Shown here: in pieces, positions 36,260 to 46,405 of the stretch | Position numbering within the stretch: position 1 is the stretch's first letter | Layout: each line of letters opens with the position of its first letter | Notes under the pieces: model-generated | What the model was told of the DNA's origin: nothing | Database searches by the model: none | Seen by the model: only the letters and a program-made list of their open reading frames with translations | Source: Paracoccus saliphilus | Lineage (GTDB): Bacteria; Pseudomonadota; Alphaproteobacteria; Rhodobacterales; Rhodobacteraceae | Length of the DNA: 64,000 bases | NCBI GenBank assembly: GCA_003255745.1 | Contig: KZ836040.1 | Span: 1 to 64,000 of the forward strand | Direction of reading: 5' to 3' | Program-made: the position numbers and the translations under genes

Positions 36260-37539
36260 GCGGTGATCCTGTCGCGGACCAGCGGGCCGGGATTGGCCGG
36301 TTCCCCCACGATGTAGGCTGCCTGAACGGCGGCCAGGGCCACCTCGGCGGCGGTGTCATCGGCGGCATGGATCATGGCCAGCGGGCGGTCGGGGCCGACA
36401 GGCTCGGCCAGTTTGGCCATTCGGTCCAGGCCGACGCGGTGGTCGATCTTTTCGCCCGCCCGCACACGCCCCCCGCCCAGGGCCAGCACCGCATGGCCAA
36501 GCGCCGTCACGTCGATACGCGCCACATGGCCTTCGGGTGCCGGCACGGCACGGATGACCGGCGCACTGCCCAGATGCACGGCGGGACGGTCCAGCAGGTC
36601 GCGCGGCCCGCCCTGGGCCGCCACCATGCGGCCAAAAACTTCGGCCGCGGCGCCGCTGTCCAGCGTCGCCTCCAGCCCGCCTGCGGGCTGCCCCGCCAGT
36701 GCCAGGCATTCGGCCGTAAGGGCCAGCGTCAGGTCGCGCAAGGCGCCGGCTTCGCCCCGCAGGACACGGATCGCCTCGGCCACTTCCAATGCGTTGCCGG
36801 CGCTGCGGGCCAGCGGCTGGTCCATGTCGGTGATCAGCGCCGCGGTCCGGCAGCCCGCACCATTCGCGGTTTCGACCAGCGCGCGGGCCAGACGCTCGGC
36901 ACTGTCGGGCTTTTTCAAGATCGCGCCCGAGCCGGACTTGACGTCCAGCACCAGCGCATCCAGCCCGGCGGCCAGCTTCTTGGACAGGATCGACGCGGTG
37001 ATCAGGTCGATCGATTCGACCGTGCCGGATTCGTCGCGGATGCCGTAAAGCCGCCGGTCGGCGGGGGCCACATCGCCGGTAGCTGCAATGATCGCGCAGC
37101 CGATCGTCCGGACGATGCGGCGAAAATCATCCTCGGGCTGGTCGCAAAGAAAGCCGGGAATCGCCTCCAGCTTGTCCAGCGTCCCGCCCGTATGTCCCAG
37201 CCCGCGCCCCGAGATCATCGGCACGAACACCCCACGCGCGGCCAACAGCGGCGCCAGGACCAGGCTGACCGTGTCGCCGATCCCGCCCGAGGAATGCTTG
37301 TCCACCACCGGCCCCGACAGGTCCCATTGCAGGACATGCCCCGAATCGCGCATGGCCCGCGTCAGCGCGACGCGGCCCTTGGTCCCGACGCCCTTGGTCA
37401 GCACCGCCATCGCAAAGGCCCCGGCCTGCGCATCGCTGACCGAACCGTCCGCCAAGCCCTGCGCGATCAGCGCGGCGCCCGGACCGTCCAGCCCGCGCCC
37501 GTCGCGAACGGCTGCAATCACCGGACGCGGATCGGTCAT
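36256..37539 (-). CDS. deoA: Thymidine phosphorylase
   Basis: Splits thymidine and deoxyuridine to base and deoxyribose-1-phosphate. The 427-residue chain shows VDKHSSGGIGDTVSLVLAPLLAA and MISGRGLGHTGGTLDKLEAIPG, the phosphate- and nucleoside-binding loops of the family, and LDVKSGSGAILK. Length fits. Overlaps cdd and deoB by four bases each. Confidence 0.96.
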   Translation of the reverse strand: MTDPRPVIAAVRDGRGLDGPGAALIAQGLADGSVSDAQAGAFAMAVLTKGVGTKGRVALTRAMRDSGHVLQWDLSGPVVDKHSSGGIGDTVSLVLAPLLAARGVFVPMISGRGLGHTGGTLDKLEAIPGFLCDQPEDDFRRIVRTIGCAIIAATGDVAPADRRLYGIRDESGTVESIDLITASILSKKLAAGLDALVLDVKSGSGAILKKPDSAERLARALVETANGAGCRTAALITDMDQPLARSAGNALEVAEAIRVLRGEAGALRDLTLALTAECLALAGQPAGGLEATLDSGAAAEVFGRMVAAQGGPRDLLDRPAVHLGSAPVIRAVPAPEGHVARIDVTALGHAVLALGGGRVRAGEKIDHRVGLDRMAKLAEPVGPDRPLAMIHAADDTAAEVALAAVQAAYIVGEPANPGPLVRDRITA

Positions 37540-37928
37540 GTGCGCGCCATGTGGCCCGTGTCGAAGCGGCCGGGCAGCAGTTCACCAACGGTGGTTTGAA
37601 CGCTGGCGCCGTCGGTGGTGGCCATCAGGACAGGCGTATCCCCGGCCCCGAACTCGGCCAGCTTCTGCCGGCAGCCGCCGCAGGGGGTCACCGGGCTGGG
37701 GCTGTCGGCGATCACGGCGACCTCGACCAGCCGCGTCTCGCCGGCGGCAACCATGGCGGCGATGGCGCCCGCCTCGGCGCAGGTGCCCTCGGGATAGGCG
37801 ACGTTCTCGACGTTGCAGCCGCGATAAATCGCGCCCGAGGCTCCTCGGATGGCTGCGCCGACCTTGAACTTGGAATAAGGCACATAGGCGCGCTCCCGCA
37901 CCTCGCGCGCCGCCTGAAGAAGGGACAT
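37536..37928 (-). CDS. cdd: Cytidine deaminase
   Basis: First gene of the pyrimidine/purine nucleoside-salvage operon. The 130-residue enzyme is the homotetrameric type: YVPYSKFKVGAAI, NVENVAYPEGTCAEAGAI with catalytic Glu and the first zinc Cys, and PCGGCRQKLAEF with the other two. The ATG at 37928 follows AAAGG; a longer frame extends to 37991. It is divergent from maeB across 150 bases. Confidence 0.95.
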   Translation of the reverse strand: MSLLQAAREVRERAYVPYSKFKVGAAIRGASGAIYRGCNVENVAYPEGTCAEAGAIAAMVAAGETRLVEVAVIADSPSPVTPCGGCRQKLAEFGAGDTPVLMATTDGASVQTTVGELLPGRFDTGHMART

Positions 37929-38038
37929 GGTTTTGCCTTTCATCTGCATCACCCGCATTTCTGCGCCCACGCGACAGCCTGCGCAAGCCACCTGCGCTTT
38001 GGCGGCCGGAAGAAGCCTGCTGTTCGCCGGGCACGATA

Positions 38039-38056
38039 TGGTTTAACGGTAAACCA
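38039..38056. promoter_or_regulatory. 18-base near-perfect palindrome before maeB
   Basis: TGGTTTAACGGTAAACCA: eight of nine base pairs are symmetric. It ends 22 bases before the maeB ATG in the cdd-maeB divergent gap, a typical position for a dimeric repressor site. The regulator is unknown. Confidence 0.5.
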
Positions 38057-38078
38057 ATTCCGAACCGGAGGGGCAGAG

Positions 38079-40358
38079 ATGGAAGACCGCAGGCAGGACA
38101 GCGCGCGTCAGGCGGCATTGGATTATCATGAGTTCCCACGGCCCGGGAAGCTGGAGATCCGTGCGACGAAGCCCATGGCCAATGGCCGCGACCTTGCCCG
38201 CGCCTATTCCCCCGGCGTCGCCGAAGCCTGCCTGGAGATCAAGGCCGACCCGACCACGGCTGCACGCTATACATCGCGCGGGAACCTGGTCGCGGTGGTC
38301 AGCAACGGGACCGCCGTCCTGGGACTGGGAAATATCGGCGCGCTGGCCTCCAAGCCGGTGATGGAGGGCAAGGCGGTCCTGTTCAAGAAATTCGCCAATA
38401 TCGACTGTTTCGACATCGAGGTGAACCAGCCCGATCCCGAAAAGCTGGCCGAGATCGTCTGTGCGCTGGAGCCGACCTTCGGCGCGATCAACCTGGAAGA
38501 CATCAAGGCGCCCGACTGCTTCATTGTTGAAAAGATCTGCCGCGAGCGGATGAACATCCCGGTCTTTCACGACGACCAGCACGGCACCGCCATCGTGGTG
38601 GGCGCCGCCGCGACCAACGCGCTGTGCATCGCCGGCAAGCGGTTCGAGGACATCAAGATCGTCTCGACCGGCGGCGGGGCGGCGGGGATCGCCTGCCTGG
38701 ACATGCTGCTGAAGCTGGGTGTGCGGCGCGAGAACGTGTGGCTGTGCGACATCCACGGGCTGGTCCATGAGGACCGGACCGTCGACATGAATCCGCAAAA
38801 GGCCGCCTATGCCCAGGCCACCGACCTGCGCAGCCTGGGCGAGGTCATCGACGGCGCCGACCTGTTCCTGGGCCTGTCCGGCCCCGGCGTCCTGACGCCC
38901 GAGATGGTGTCGCGCATGGCGCCGCGCCCGATCATCTTCGCGCTGGCCAACCCCAACCCCGAGATCAACCCCGACCAGGTGCGCAGCGTCGCCCCCGACG
39001 CGATCATCGCCACCGGGCGCAGCGACTTTCCGAACCAGGTCAACAATGTCCTGTGCTTTCCCTTCATCTTCCGCGGCGCGCTGGACGTTGGCGCGACCAC
39101 GATCAACGACGAGATGAAAATCGCCTGCATCGAGGGGATTGCAGCCTTGGCCCGCGCCACCACCGCCGCCGAGGCCGCCGCCGCCTATCGCGGCGAGACG
39201 CTGACCTTTGGCGCCGACTACCTGATCCCCAAGCCCTTCGACCCGCGCCTGGTGGGCGTCGTCAGCAGCGCGGTCGCCAGGGCCGCAATGGAGACCGGCG
39301 TCGCCACCCGCCCGCTGGACGACCTGGAAGCCTACAAGCGCAAGCTGGACAGTTCGGTCTTCCGTTCGGCGCTGATCATGCGCCCGGTCTTCGAGGCCGC
39401 CGCGACCGCCACGCGCCGCATCGTCTTTGCCGAGGGCGAGGACGAGCGTGTGTTGCGCGCCGCCAATGCCATGCTGGAAGAAACGACCGACGTGCCGATC
39501 CTGATCGGCCGACCCGACGTCATTGCCATGCGCGCCGAACGCGCCGGCCTGCCCATCCGCCCCGAGCGCGACTTCGAGATCGTGAACCCGGAAAACGATC
39601 CGCGCTATCGCGACTATTGGGAAACCTATCACGGGCTGATGGCCCGGCGCGGCGTCAGCCCCGACATCGCGCGGGCGATCATGCGCACCAACACCACCGC
39701 AATCGGCGCGGTGATGGTGCACCGGAACGAGGCCGACAGCCTGATCTGCGGCACCTTCGGGCAGTACAGCTGGCACCTGCAATATGTCCGCCAAGTGCTG
39801 GCCCGCGACGGGCTGCATCCGGTGGCTGCGCTGTCGATGATCATCCTGGAAGATGGTCCGCTGTTCATCGCCGACACCCAGTGCCACAATGACCCCACCC
39901 CACAGCAGGTGATGGAAACGGTTGAGGGGGCGGCCCGTCATGTCCGCCGCTTTGGCCTGACGCCCAAGATCGCGCTGTGCAGCCATTCGCAGTTCGGCAA
40001 CACCGACAGCGATTCCGGTCGCAAGATGCGCGCCGCGCTGGCACTGCTGGATGCCCGCGAGCCCGATTTCATGTATGACGGCGAAATGCATGTGGATGCG
40101 GCGCTGGACCCCGAGCTGCGCGAACGGATCTTTCCCGGATCGCGGCTGGAAGGCGTCGCCAACGTTCTGGTCTTTGCCGGCACCGACGCGGCATCCGGCG
40201 TCCGGAACGCGCTGAAGATGCGCGCCGGCGGGCTGGAGGTCGGCCCGATCCTGATGGGCATGGGCAACCGCGCGCATATCGTGACGCCGTCGATCACCAC
40301 GCGTGGCCTGCTGAACATGAGCGTGCTGGCCGGAACCCCCGTCACCCACTACGGCTGA
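38079..40358 (+). CDS. maeB: NADP-dependent malic enzyme fused to a phosphotransacetylase-like domain
   Basis: Oxidatively decarboxylates malate to pyruvate. The 759-residue protein is the long proteobacterial form: a malic-enzyme N-terminal and NAD(P)-binding part (about 1-430) with [36 protein letters not shown] and ALANPNPEI, then a C-terminal phosphotransacetylase-like domain (about 440-755). That domain usually regulates activity in response to acetyl-CoA rather than acting as an acyltransferase. GGAGGGG precedes the ATG at 38079. The palindrome just upstream suggests specific control. Confidence 0.94.
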   Translation: MEDRRQDSARQAALDYHEFPRPGKLEIRATKPMANGRDLARAYSPGVAEACLEIKADPTTAARYTSRGNLVAVVSNGTAVLGLGNIGALASKPVMEGKAVLFKKFANIDCFDIEVNQPDPEKLAEIVCALEPTFGAINLEDIKAPDCFIVEKICRERMNIPVFHDDQHGTAIVVGAAATNALCIAGKRFEDIKIVSTGGGAAGIACLDMLLKLGVRRENVWLCDIHGLVHEDRTVDMNPQKAAYAQATDLRSLGEVIDGADLFLGLSGPGVLTPEMVSRMAPRPIIFALANPNPEINPDQVRSVAPDAIIATGRSDFPNQVNNVLCFPFIFRGALDVGATTINDEMKIACIEGIAALARATTAAEAAAAYRGETLTFGADYLIPKPFDPRLVGVVSSAVARAAMETGVATRPLDDLEAYKRKLDSSVFRSALIMRPVFEAAATATRRIVFAEGEDERVLRAANAMLEETTDVPILIGRPDVIAMRAERAGLPIRPERDFEIVNPENDPRYRDYWETYHGLMARRGVSPDIARAIMRTNTTAIGAVMVHRNEADSLICGTFGQYSWHLQYVRQVLARDGLHPVAALSMIILEDGPLFIADTQCHNDPTPQQVMETVEGAARHVRRFGLTPKIALCSHSQFGNTDSDSGRKMRAALALLDAREPDFMYDGEMHVDAALDPELRERIFPGSRLEGVANVLVFAGTDAASGVRNALKMRAGGLEVGPILMGMGNRAHIVTPSITTRGLLNMSVLAGTPVTHYG

Positions 40359-40393
40359 GGCGAATCGGCCCGGGCAGACCCGAGCCGGAACGG

Positions 40394-40450
40394 TTTGCAA
40401 ATTCTGCAGCGCAGCAAACCCATGTTTTGCTCCGCTGTGCCCTTTGCAGA
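40394..40450 (+). promoter_or_regulatory. TTTGCAAA-type repeat cluster upstream of prpE
   Basis: One full TTTGCAAA (40394-40401), one TTTGCAGA (40443-40450) and two partial copies (GCAAA ending at 40418; TTTGC at 40426-40430). Their starts are 17, 15 and 17 bases apart. Regulators of the ScfR family (RamB, PccR) that sense short-chain acyl-CoA recognise TTTGCAAA-type sites, and the next gene makes propionyl-CoA, so the match is functionally coherent. Confidence 0.5.
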
Positions 40451-40576
40451 ACCCGGCTGACCTGATTTGCCGAAACCTGCTAATCTTCCCCCGCCGGGGC
40501 AGTCCGCTCCCGCTAACAAGGTTGCGCCAAGCCCGGCTTCCTGCGTAACAAACCGTTATCTTGGGAGGGGATCAGC

Positions 40577-42469
40577 ATGGCATATCAAGACCTTTACGCG
40601 GCCTGGAAGGCGGACCCCGAGCGGTTCTGGACCGAAGCCGCCCAAGCGATCGACTGGACACGTCCGCCAAGCGCCGCCCATTTCGACCAGGGACCGGCGG
40701 GCGAATGGTTCGCCGACGGGCTGGTCAATACCTGCTGGAACGCCATCGACCGCCATGTCGAGGCCGGTCACGGCGACCGCATCGCGATCATCCATGACAG
40801 CCCGATGACGAACAGCGTCTCGCGCCTGACCTATGCCCAGCTTCAGGACCGCGTCGCGCGGCTGGCCGGGGTCCTGGTCGCACGCGGCGTCGGCAAGGGC
40901 GACCGCGTCATCCTTTACATGCCGATGATCCCCGAGGCGGTGCAGGCGATGCTGGCCTGCGCCCGCATCGGCGCTATCCATTCCGTCGTCTTTGGCGGCT
41001 TTGCGGCGCATGAACTGGCGGTGCGGATCGACGACGCGCGCCCCAAGGCAATCATCGCCGCCTCCTGCGGGTTGGAGCCGGGGCGCACCGTCGCCTACAA
41101 GCCGCTGATGGACCGCGCCATCGACGAGGCGCGCCACAAGCCGGACTTCTGCATCGTCTTTCAGCGCCCGGAATGCACGGCCGCAATGACCCCCGGCCGC
41201 GACCTGGACTGGGCCGAGGCGACCGCCGCTGCCACCCCCGCCCCCTGCGTCCCGGTCGAGGGGAACCACCCGGCCTATATCCTCTATACGTCCGGCACCA
41301 CGGGCCAGCCCAAGGGCGTCGTGCGCCACACCGCAGGGCACCTGGTCGCCCTGGCCTGGAGCGTGCGTCACATCTATGACATCGGCGCAGGCGACGTCTT
41401 CTGGGTCGCCTCGGACGTGGGCTGGGTCGTGGGCCACAGCTATATCGTCTATGGGCCGCTGGTGGCCGGCGCGACCACGGTGGTCTTCGAAGGCAAGCCC
41501 GTGGGCACCCCGGACGCCGGCACCTTCTGGCGCGTCATTGCCGATCATGGCGTGAAAAGCTTCTTCACCGCGCCCACCGCCATCCGCGCCGTCAAGCGCG
41601 ATGACCCGTCGGGGGCGATGGTCGGCCAATACGACCTCTCCAGCCTGAAGGCCGTCTTTTTGGCCGGAGAGCGGGCCGACCCTGACACGATCACCTGGAC
41701 CGAGGACCGGTTGAAGGTGCCGGTCATCGACCACTGGTGGCAGACCGAGACGGGCTGGGCCATCGCGGCCAATCCCCTGGGCGTCGGCCTGCTGCCGATC
41801 AAGAAGGGCAGCCCGTCACTCCCGATGCCGGGCTATGACGTGCAGGTGCTGGACGAGGCGGGGCACCCGGTCCCACCCGGCACCCTGGGCGCCATCGCGA
41901 TCAAGCTGCCGCTGCCGCCCGGCACCCTGCCGACGCTGTGGAACGCCGAGGCGCGGTTCCGCAAATCCTATCTGGACCATTTCCCCGGCTATTATGAAAC
42001 CGGCGATGCGGGATACATCGACGACGACGGCTATGTCTATATCATGGCCCGCACCGACGACGTGATCAACGTCGCGGGCCATCGCCTGTCGACGGGTAGC
42101 ATGGAGGAGGTCCTGGCCTCGCATCCGGCGGTGGCGGAATGCGCGGTGATCGGCGTGGCCGACGCGCTGAAGGGCCAGGCGCCGCTTGGTCTCCTGTGCC
42201 TGAAGAAGGGGGTCGAAACCGATCACGCGCAGGTCGCGGCCGAGGTCGTGCGCATGGTCCGCGACCGGATCGGCCCCGTCGCCGCCTTCAAGACCGCCTG
42301 CGTGGTCGACCGGCTGCCCAAGACCCGGTCGGGCAAGATCCTGCGCGCCACCATGGCCAAGATTGCGGATGGCGAAGAGGTCAAGACCCCCGCCACCATC
42401 GACGACCCCGCCATCCTGGACGAGATCCGCGCGGCCTTGGCCGGCGTCGGCTATCCCGTCCGCAACTGA
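40577..42469 (+). CDS. prpE: Propionyl-CoA synthetase
   Basis: Activates propionate (and perhaps acetate) to the CoA thioester through an acyl-adenylate. The 630-residue chain has the adenylate-forming motifs: ILYTSGTTGQPKGVVR (ATP loop), WWQTETGW, YYETGDAGYIDDDGYVYIMARTDDVINVAGHRLSTG, and the C-terminal catalytic lysine in KTRSGKILR. The tryptophan-containing region DVGWVVGHSYIVYGPL fits short acyl specificity. Distinguishing it from an acetate-specific ligase would need alignment. The ATG at 40577 follows GGGAGGGG. The repeat cluster upstream suggests acyl-CoA-responsive control. Confidence 0.88.
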   Translation: MAYQDLYAAWKADPERFWTEAAQAIDWTRPPSAAHFDQGPAGEWFADGLVNTCWNAIDRHVEAGHGDRIAIIHDSPMTNSVSRLTYAQLQDRVARLAGVLVARGVGKGDRVILYMPMIPEAVQAMLACARIGAIHSVVFGGFAAHELAVRIDDARPKAIIAASCGLEPGRTVAYKPLMDRAIDEARHKPDFCIVFQRPECTAAMTPGRDLDWAEATAAATPAPCVPVEGNHPAYILYTSGTTGQPKGVVRHTAGHLVALAWSVRHIYDIGAGDVFWVASDVGWVVGHSYIVYGPLVAGATTVVFEGKPVGTPDAGTFWRVIADHGVKSFFTAPTAIRAVKRDDPSGAMVGQYDLSSLKAVFLAGERADPDTITWTEDRLKVPVIDHWWQTETGWAIAANPLGVGLLPIKKGSPSLPMPGYDVQVLDEAGHPVPPGTLGAIAIKLPLPPGTLPTLWNAEARFRKSYLDHFPGYYETGDAGYIDDDGYVYIMARTDDVINVAGHRLSTGSMEEVLASHPAVAECAVIGVADALKGQAPLGLLCLKKGVETDHAQVAAEVVRMVRDRIGPVAAFKTACVVDRLPKTRSGKILRATMAKIADGEEVKTPATIDDPAILDEIRAALAGVGYPVRN

Positions 42470-42510
42470 CCGCGCGCGGGGACCTTTCAACGTCCCCGCA
42501 CGTCACGGCG

Positions 42511-43842
42511 TCAGTCGAAACTGGCGCCAAGCCGGGTCATCAACGGCACGAAGTCGGGGAAGGAGGTCGTGATCGGCCCCGCATCGTCGATGCCGACCGG
42601 ATTTTCGGCAGCCAGCCCCAGTATCAGGAAGGACATGGCGATGCGGTGGTCCAGATGGGTCACCGCGCTGCCGCCGCCGGGGACCTGCGGCATGCCGTGG
42701 ACGGTCATGCTGTCGCGCGTCTCCTCGACCGGGACGCCATTGGCCTCCAGACCGCGGGCCATCGCGTCGATGCGGTCGCTTTCCTTCACGCGCAGTTCGG
42801 CAACCCCGTTCATGACGGTCGCGCCTTCGGCAAAGGCCGCGATGACCGACAGGATGGGGAATTCGTCAATCATGCTGGCGGCGCGTTCGGCCGGAACATC
42901 GACGCCCTTCAGACGGCTGTGGCGCACCAGCAGGTCGGCCACGGGCTCGCCGCCCTCCTCGCGCGGGTTCTGGAAGGTGATGTCCGCGCCCATCTCCTGC
43001 AGGGTCACATAAAGGCCGTCGCGCGTCGGGTTGCGGCTGACACCCGGCACGCGGATCTCGGACCCCGGCACGATCAGCGCGGCAGCGACGGGAAAGCCCG
43101 CGCTGGACGGATCGCGCGGCACGGCCACGGGTTGCGCGCGCAACTCGGGGCGGCCGGTCAAGGTGACGCAGTGGCCATCTGGCGTGGTCTCGCTGCGAAC
43201 CTGGGCGCCAAAGCCTGCCAGCATGCGTTCCGAATGGTCGCGGGTCGGCTCGGGCTCGATCACCACCGTGTCGCCGGGCACGTTCAGCCCGGCCAGCAGC
43301 AGCGCCGACTTAATCTGCGCGCTGGCGACGGGGGTGCGATAGGTCAGCGGCACGGGATCGGTCGCGCCTTCGATGGTGATCGGCAGACGGTCGCCGTCCC
43401 GCGCGGTGATCCGGGCGCCGAACTGCGACAGCGGGTCGGTCACGCGCGCCATCGGGCGGCGCGACAGGCTGGCATCGCCGGTAAAGGTTGCGGTGATCGG
43501 CGTCGTGGCCATGGCCCCCATGATCAGCCGCACGCCGGTGCCGGAATTGCCGCAGTCGATCACCCCTTCGGGCGAACGAAAGCCGCCGACACCGACGCCA
43601 TGCACCGACCATTCGCCGGGACCGTGTCGGGTCACCTGCGCGCCGAAAGCCGCCATGGCCTTGGCCGTGTCCAGCACGTCCTGACCCTCCAGCAGACCGG
43701 TGATCCGGGTTTCGCCCACGGCCATCGCACCAAGGATCAGCGCCCGGTGGCTGATCGACTTGTCCCCCGGCACCAACGCCTCGCCCGTCAACGGGCCGCT
43801 GCGGCGAGAGGTCATCGGACGGGGTTCGGCGGAATGCGACAT
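42511..43842 (-). CDS. aroA: 3-phosphoshikimate 1-carboxyvinyltransferase (EPSP synthase)
   Basis: Makes EPSP in the shikimate pathway. The 443-residue chain has [26 protein letters not shown]-like [40 protein letters not shown] and LRVKESDRI. The short insertion and Ala/Gly pattern are closer to class II (CP4-like) than to class I enzymes, but that is a visual judgement. GAGGTAG precedes the ATG at 43842. Confidence 0.94.
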   Translation of the reverse strand: MSHSAEPRPMTSRRSGPLTGEALVPGDKSISHRALILGAMAVGETRITGLLEGQDVLDTAKAMAAFGAQVTRHGPGEWSVHGVGVGGFRSPEGVIDCGNSGTGVRLIMGAMATTPITATFTGDASLSRRPMARVTDPLSQFGARITARDGDRLPITIEGATDPVPLTYRTPVASAQIKSALLLAGLNVPGDTVVIEPEPTRDHSERMLAGFGAQVRSETTPDGHCVTLTGRPELRAQPVAVPRDPSSAGFPVAAALIVPGSEIRVPGVSRNPTRDGLYVTLQEMGADITFQNPREEGGEPVADLLVRHSRLKGVDVPAERAASMIDEFPILSVIAAFAEGATVMNGVAELRVKESDRIDAMARGLEANGVPVEETRDSMTVHGMPQVPGGGSAVTHLDHRIAMSFLILGLAAENPVGIDDAGPITTSFPDFVPLMTRLGASFD

Positions 43843-43954
43843 GGGGCTACCTCGTGATTGCGCGGGTCTTTTATCCTGCCCCACCCCCCGCTGCCACCAC
43901 CTTCTTGAGGCCGGACCGGGCCGCGCTTACAAGGGGCCAACGAAGGAGATCCCG

Positions 43955-44716
43955 ATGCAGGAACTGGACCAGCTGCGCGCCCTGGGCGAGCCCGAGCGGG
44001 CCGCGCGACTTGCCGCCCGCCACAAGACCGGACGCGAGACCTTGGGCGTCACCCCCGCCGACCTGGATGCCGCCGTCGCGGGCTGGCGCGAGGCGCTGGA
44101 TGTCGACGGACGCGTGGCACTGGCCCGCGCGCTGTGGGACAGCGACATCCACGACGCGCGCCTGGCCGCCGCCCGGCTGCTGGTCCAGGCGCGGATGCGA
44201 CCCGATGCCGATGCATGGCAGGCCATCCTGGATTGGACCCCGCAGATCGACGGCGCCGAGATTGCAGATGCTGTCATGGCCGCCGCGTCCCGCCGCCTGC
44301 TGGCGGACCCGTCCCGCCTGGACCAGATAGAGCCGTGGGCCGAAAGCACCAATCCCTGGCTGCGCCGGTCCCTGATGATCGCGACCCTGCGTTGGGCCAA
44401 GATGAACCACCCGAAGCCTGCCGATCTGGAACAGCGCGAGCGCGTCCTGGACTGGGCCCACCGGCTGGCCGCTGACCGGAACGGTGCCGTGCGCCAGGCG
44501 GTGGAGACCTGGCTGCGTGACCTGGGCCGCCATGACGCAGCCCGGGCGGCCGAATGGCAGGCCGCACAGGCCACCATGCCTGCCCAAGATGCCCCCGAAG
44601 CCGACCCGCAGCAGGAGGAGGGGGCTGACCCCGACCTATCCGCCCCTGACCTATCCGCCCCTGACCTGCCCGCCCCCGACCTGCCCGATGACGGCCAGCC
44701 CGATCAGGAGCGGTAG
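43955..44716 (+). CDS. DNA alkylation repair protein, AlkD-like HEAT-repeat
   Basis: A 253-residue all-helical protein of the AlkD family of DNA glycosylases, which remove alkylated bases without base flipping. Helical repeats run through about 20-205, with ALARALWDSDIHDARLAAARLL, WAESTNPWLRRSLMIATL and the DRNGAVRQAVETWLRDLG repeat. The last 45 residues are an unusual acidic tail with four DLSAP/DLPAP repeats. AAGGAG precedes the ATG at 43955. The tail overlaps the convergent lipoprotein gene by 13 bases. Confidence 0.8.
   Translation: MQELDQLRALGEPERAARLAARHKTGRETLGVTPADLDAAVAGWREALDVDGRVALARALWDSDIHDARLAAARLLVQARMRPDADAWQAILDWTPQIDGAEIADAVMAAASRRLLADPSRLDQIEPWAESTNPWLRRSLMIATLRWAKMNHPKPADLEQRERVLDWAHRLAADRNGAVRQAVETWLRDLGRHDAARAAEWQAAQATMPAQDAPEADPQQEEGADPDLSAPDLSAPDLPAPDLPDDGQPDQER
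44633..44692 (+). repeat. 15-base tandem repeats in the AlkD-like gene tail
   Basis: Four consecutive 15-base units, starting GACCTATCCGCCCCT, encode Asp-Leu-Ser/Pro-Ala-Pro (last unit diverged). The first two are identical. Likely expansion by slippage in a disordered tail. Confidence 0.8.
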
Positions 44717-45204
44717 ACCTCCAGCGTCGGCAGGTCAGTCAGCGGCACGCCCAGCAGCTGCAGCGCGGGCAGCGACACCTGGCTGCCGCTGCCACCGCCG
44801 GTCAGGGGGCGCAGCTCGACCTTGGCGGACTTGCCCGTGGCCGGGTTCACGATGCGGCCCATCGCATTTTCCCTGACCAGCGGCGTCTTGATCCAGAATC
44901 CCCCCTCGGACGGACTGCCAAGCGATCCGATCGTGGTGCCCAGCCTGGTCTCTCCACCGCTGACGGGGGCCTGCGCTGCGGCGGCGCGCTGTTCCGGCGT
45001 GGTTGTGTCCAGCTGCGCCGGGGTCGCGCGGGCGGCCGGACGCGGAGCCGGCGCGCGGGTAATGGCGGTGGCGGCCGCGGTCTGTTCGGGCGTGGCGGTC
45101 GGCTGCGTTGCCGCGACCGGCCGTTCGGTCTGCGCCATCTGCGTGCAGCCGGCCAGCGTCAGGCCAAGGGCGGTCGTGGCCGCGACAAGGGGGATCAAGC
45201 GCAT
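44704..45204 (-). CDS. Putative lipoprotein
   Basis: A 166-residue protein with a lipoprotein signal: LTLAGC places the lipidated Cys at residue 20. A Thr/Ala/Pro-rich stretch follows (about 25-80), then a folded C-terminal part with GGFWIKTPLV, GRIVNPATGKSAKVELRPL and SLPALQLLGVPLTDLPTLEVY. The latter resembles the D-rich double-psi or SPOR-adjacent domains of small exported proteins, but I cannot assign it. AGGAGA precedes the ATG at 45204. Divergent from moaA. Confidence 0.75.
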   Translation of the reverse strand: MRLIPLVAATTALGLTLAGCTQMAQTERPVAATQPTATPEQTAAATAITRAPAPRPAARATPAQLDTTTPEQRAAAAQAPVSGGETRLGTTIGSLGSPSEGGFWIKTPLVRENAMGRIVNPATGKSAKVELRPLTGGGSGSQVSLPALQLLGVPLTDLPTLEVYRS

Positions 45205-45321
45205 CTGGGTCTCCTGCAAGGTCATTTGCATCAGCTTATCCGCCGCGCGTCGGAAAGGTCCACTGGCGCTTGTGTGATCGCGCCGCTTGTGAGCGGGCGC
45301 CTGCGCGCCTAGATTAACGGC

Positions 45322-46329
45322 ATGGACAGCCAAGCCCCCCTTATTGACCCGTTCGCCCGCCCGATCAGCTACCTGCGGGTTTCGGTCACCGACCGCTGCG
45401 ATTTCCGCTGCGTCTATTGCATGTCCGAGCACATGCAATTCCTGCCCAAGGCCGAGCTGCTGACGCTGGAGGAGCTGGACCGCCTGTCCACCGCCTTTGT
45501 GCAGCTGGGCGTGCGCAAGCTGCGCATCACCGGGGGCGAACCGCTGGTCCGGCGCGGGATCATGGGCTTTTTCCGCCGCGCCTCGCGCCACTTGGGCCAA
45601 GGGCTGGACGAACTGACGCTGACCACTAACGGCAGTCAGTTGGTTCGACATGCCGCCGAACTGGCCGATTGCGGTGTGCGCAGGGTAAATGTTTCGCTGG
45701 ATACGCTGGACCCGGACAAATTCGCCCGGATCACCCGGTGGGGCCGCCTGCCCCAGGTTCTTGAAGGCATAAAGGCTGCGCAGGACGCGGGTCTGCGGGT
45801 CAAGATCAACGCCGTCGCGCTGAAGGGCGTCAACGACAGCGAATTGTTCGACCTCGTGCGCTGGTGCGGTGATGAAGGACACGACCTGACCTTCATCGAG
45901 GTCATGCCGATGGGCGATCTGGGCAACGAGGATCGGCTGGACCAGTACTGGCCCCTGTCGGACCTGCGCGACCGGCTGGCCGAACGGTTCACCCTGATCG
46001 ATCTGGCCGAACGCACCGGTGGTCCGGCCCGCTATGTGCAGCTGGCCCAGACCGGGCAGAAGATCGGCTTCATCACGCCGCTGACCCATAACTTCTGCGA
46101 AAGCTGCAACCGGGTGCGCGTGACCTGCACGGGTGAACTGTTCATGTGCCTGGGCCAAGAAGACCGTGCCGACCTGCGCGCACCCTTGCGCGCTAGCACC
46201 GACGACGAACCCCTGCGCCAGACGATCCGTGCCGCCATCGCGCGCAAGCCCAAGGGCCACGACTTCGATTACTCCCGCCAGAAGATCGACGGCCAGATGC
46301 CTCGCCACATGAGCCACACGGGCGGCTGA
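45322..46329 (+). CDS. moaA: GTP 3',8-cyclase (MoaA)
   Basis: Radical-SAM enzyme that starts molybdopterin synthesis from GTP. The 335-residue protein has the SAM cluster motif C26-x3-C30-x2-C33 in [21 protein letters not shown] for SAM binding, and the second cluster in [20 protein letters not shown]. It ends in Gly-Gly, required in family members. It is apart from moaC-moeA. A repeat-family hairpin lies 20 bases after its stop. Confidence 0.96.
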   Translation: MDSQAPLIDPFARPISYLRVSVTDRCDFRCVYCMSEHMQFLPKAELLTLEELDRLSTAFVQLGVRKLRITGGEPLVRRGIMGFFRRASRHLGQGLDELTLTTNGSQLVRHAAELADCGVRRVNVSLDTLDPDKFARITRWGRLPQVLEGIKAAQDAGLRVKINAVALKGVNDSELFDLVRWCGDEGHDLTFIEVMPMGDLGNEDRLDQYWPLSDLRDRLAERFTLIDLAERTGGPARYVQLAQTGQKIGFITPLTHNFCESCNRVRVTCTGELFMCLGQEDRADLRAPLRASTDDEPLRQTIRAAIARKPKGHDFDYSRQKIDGQMPRHMSHTGG

Positions 46330-46348
46330 CGGCCGGCTTCTTCGTTGC

Positions 46349-46389
46349 CGAAATACCCTCGGGGGTGCAGGGGGCAGACGGCCCCCTGC
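46349..46389 (+). repeat. Intergenic hairpin repeat, copy A
   Basis: AAATACCCTCGGGGGT followed by a perfect nine-base-pair stem GCAGGGGGC/GCCCCCTGC (46367-46389). It lies just after the moaA stop, in the sense orientation. A related copy lies after slyX. Probably also acts as a transcript-end hairpin. Confidence 0.6.
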
Positions 46390-46405
46390 GGTGCCGGCCG
46401 CGAAT

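Noticed and set aside
38043-40400. A 785-codon open frame antisense to maeB, and similar long antisense frames over nrdJ (3281-4555), proA (7318-8592), aroA (42139-43857), moaA (44704-46476) and ccoI (53983-55533)
   Set aside because: Long antisense frames are expected in high-GC genes; the translations are low-complexity with no recognisable domain, and each lies over a well-supported gene.
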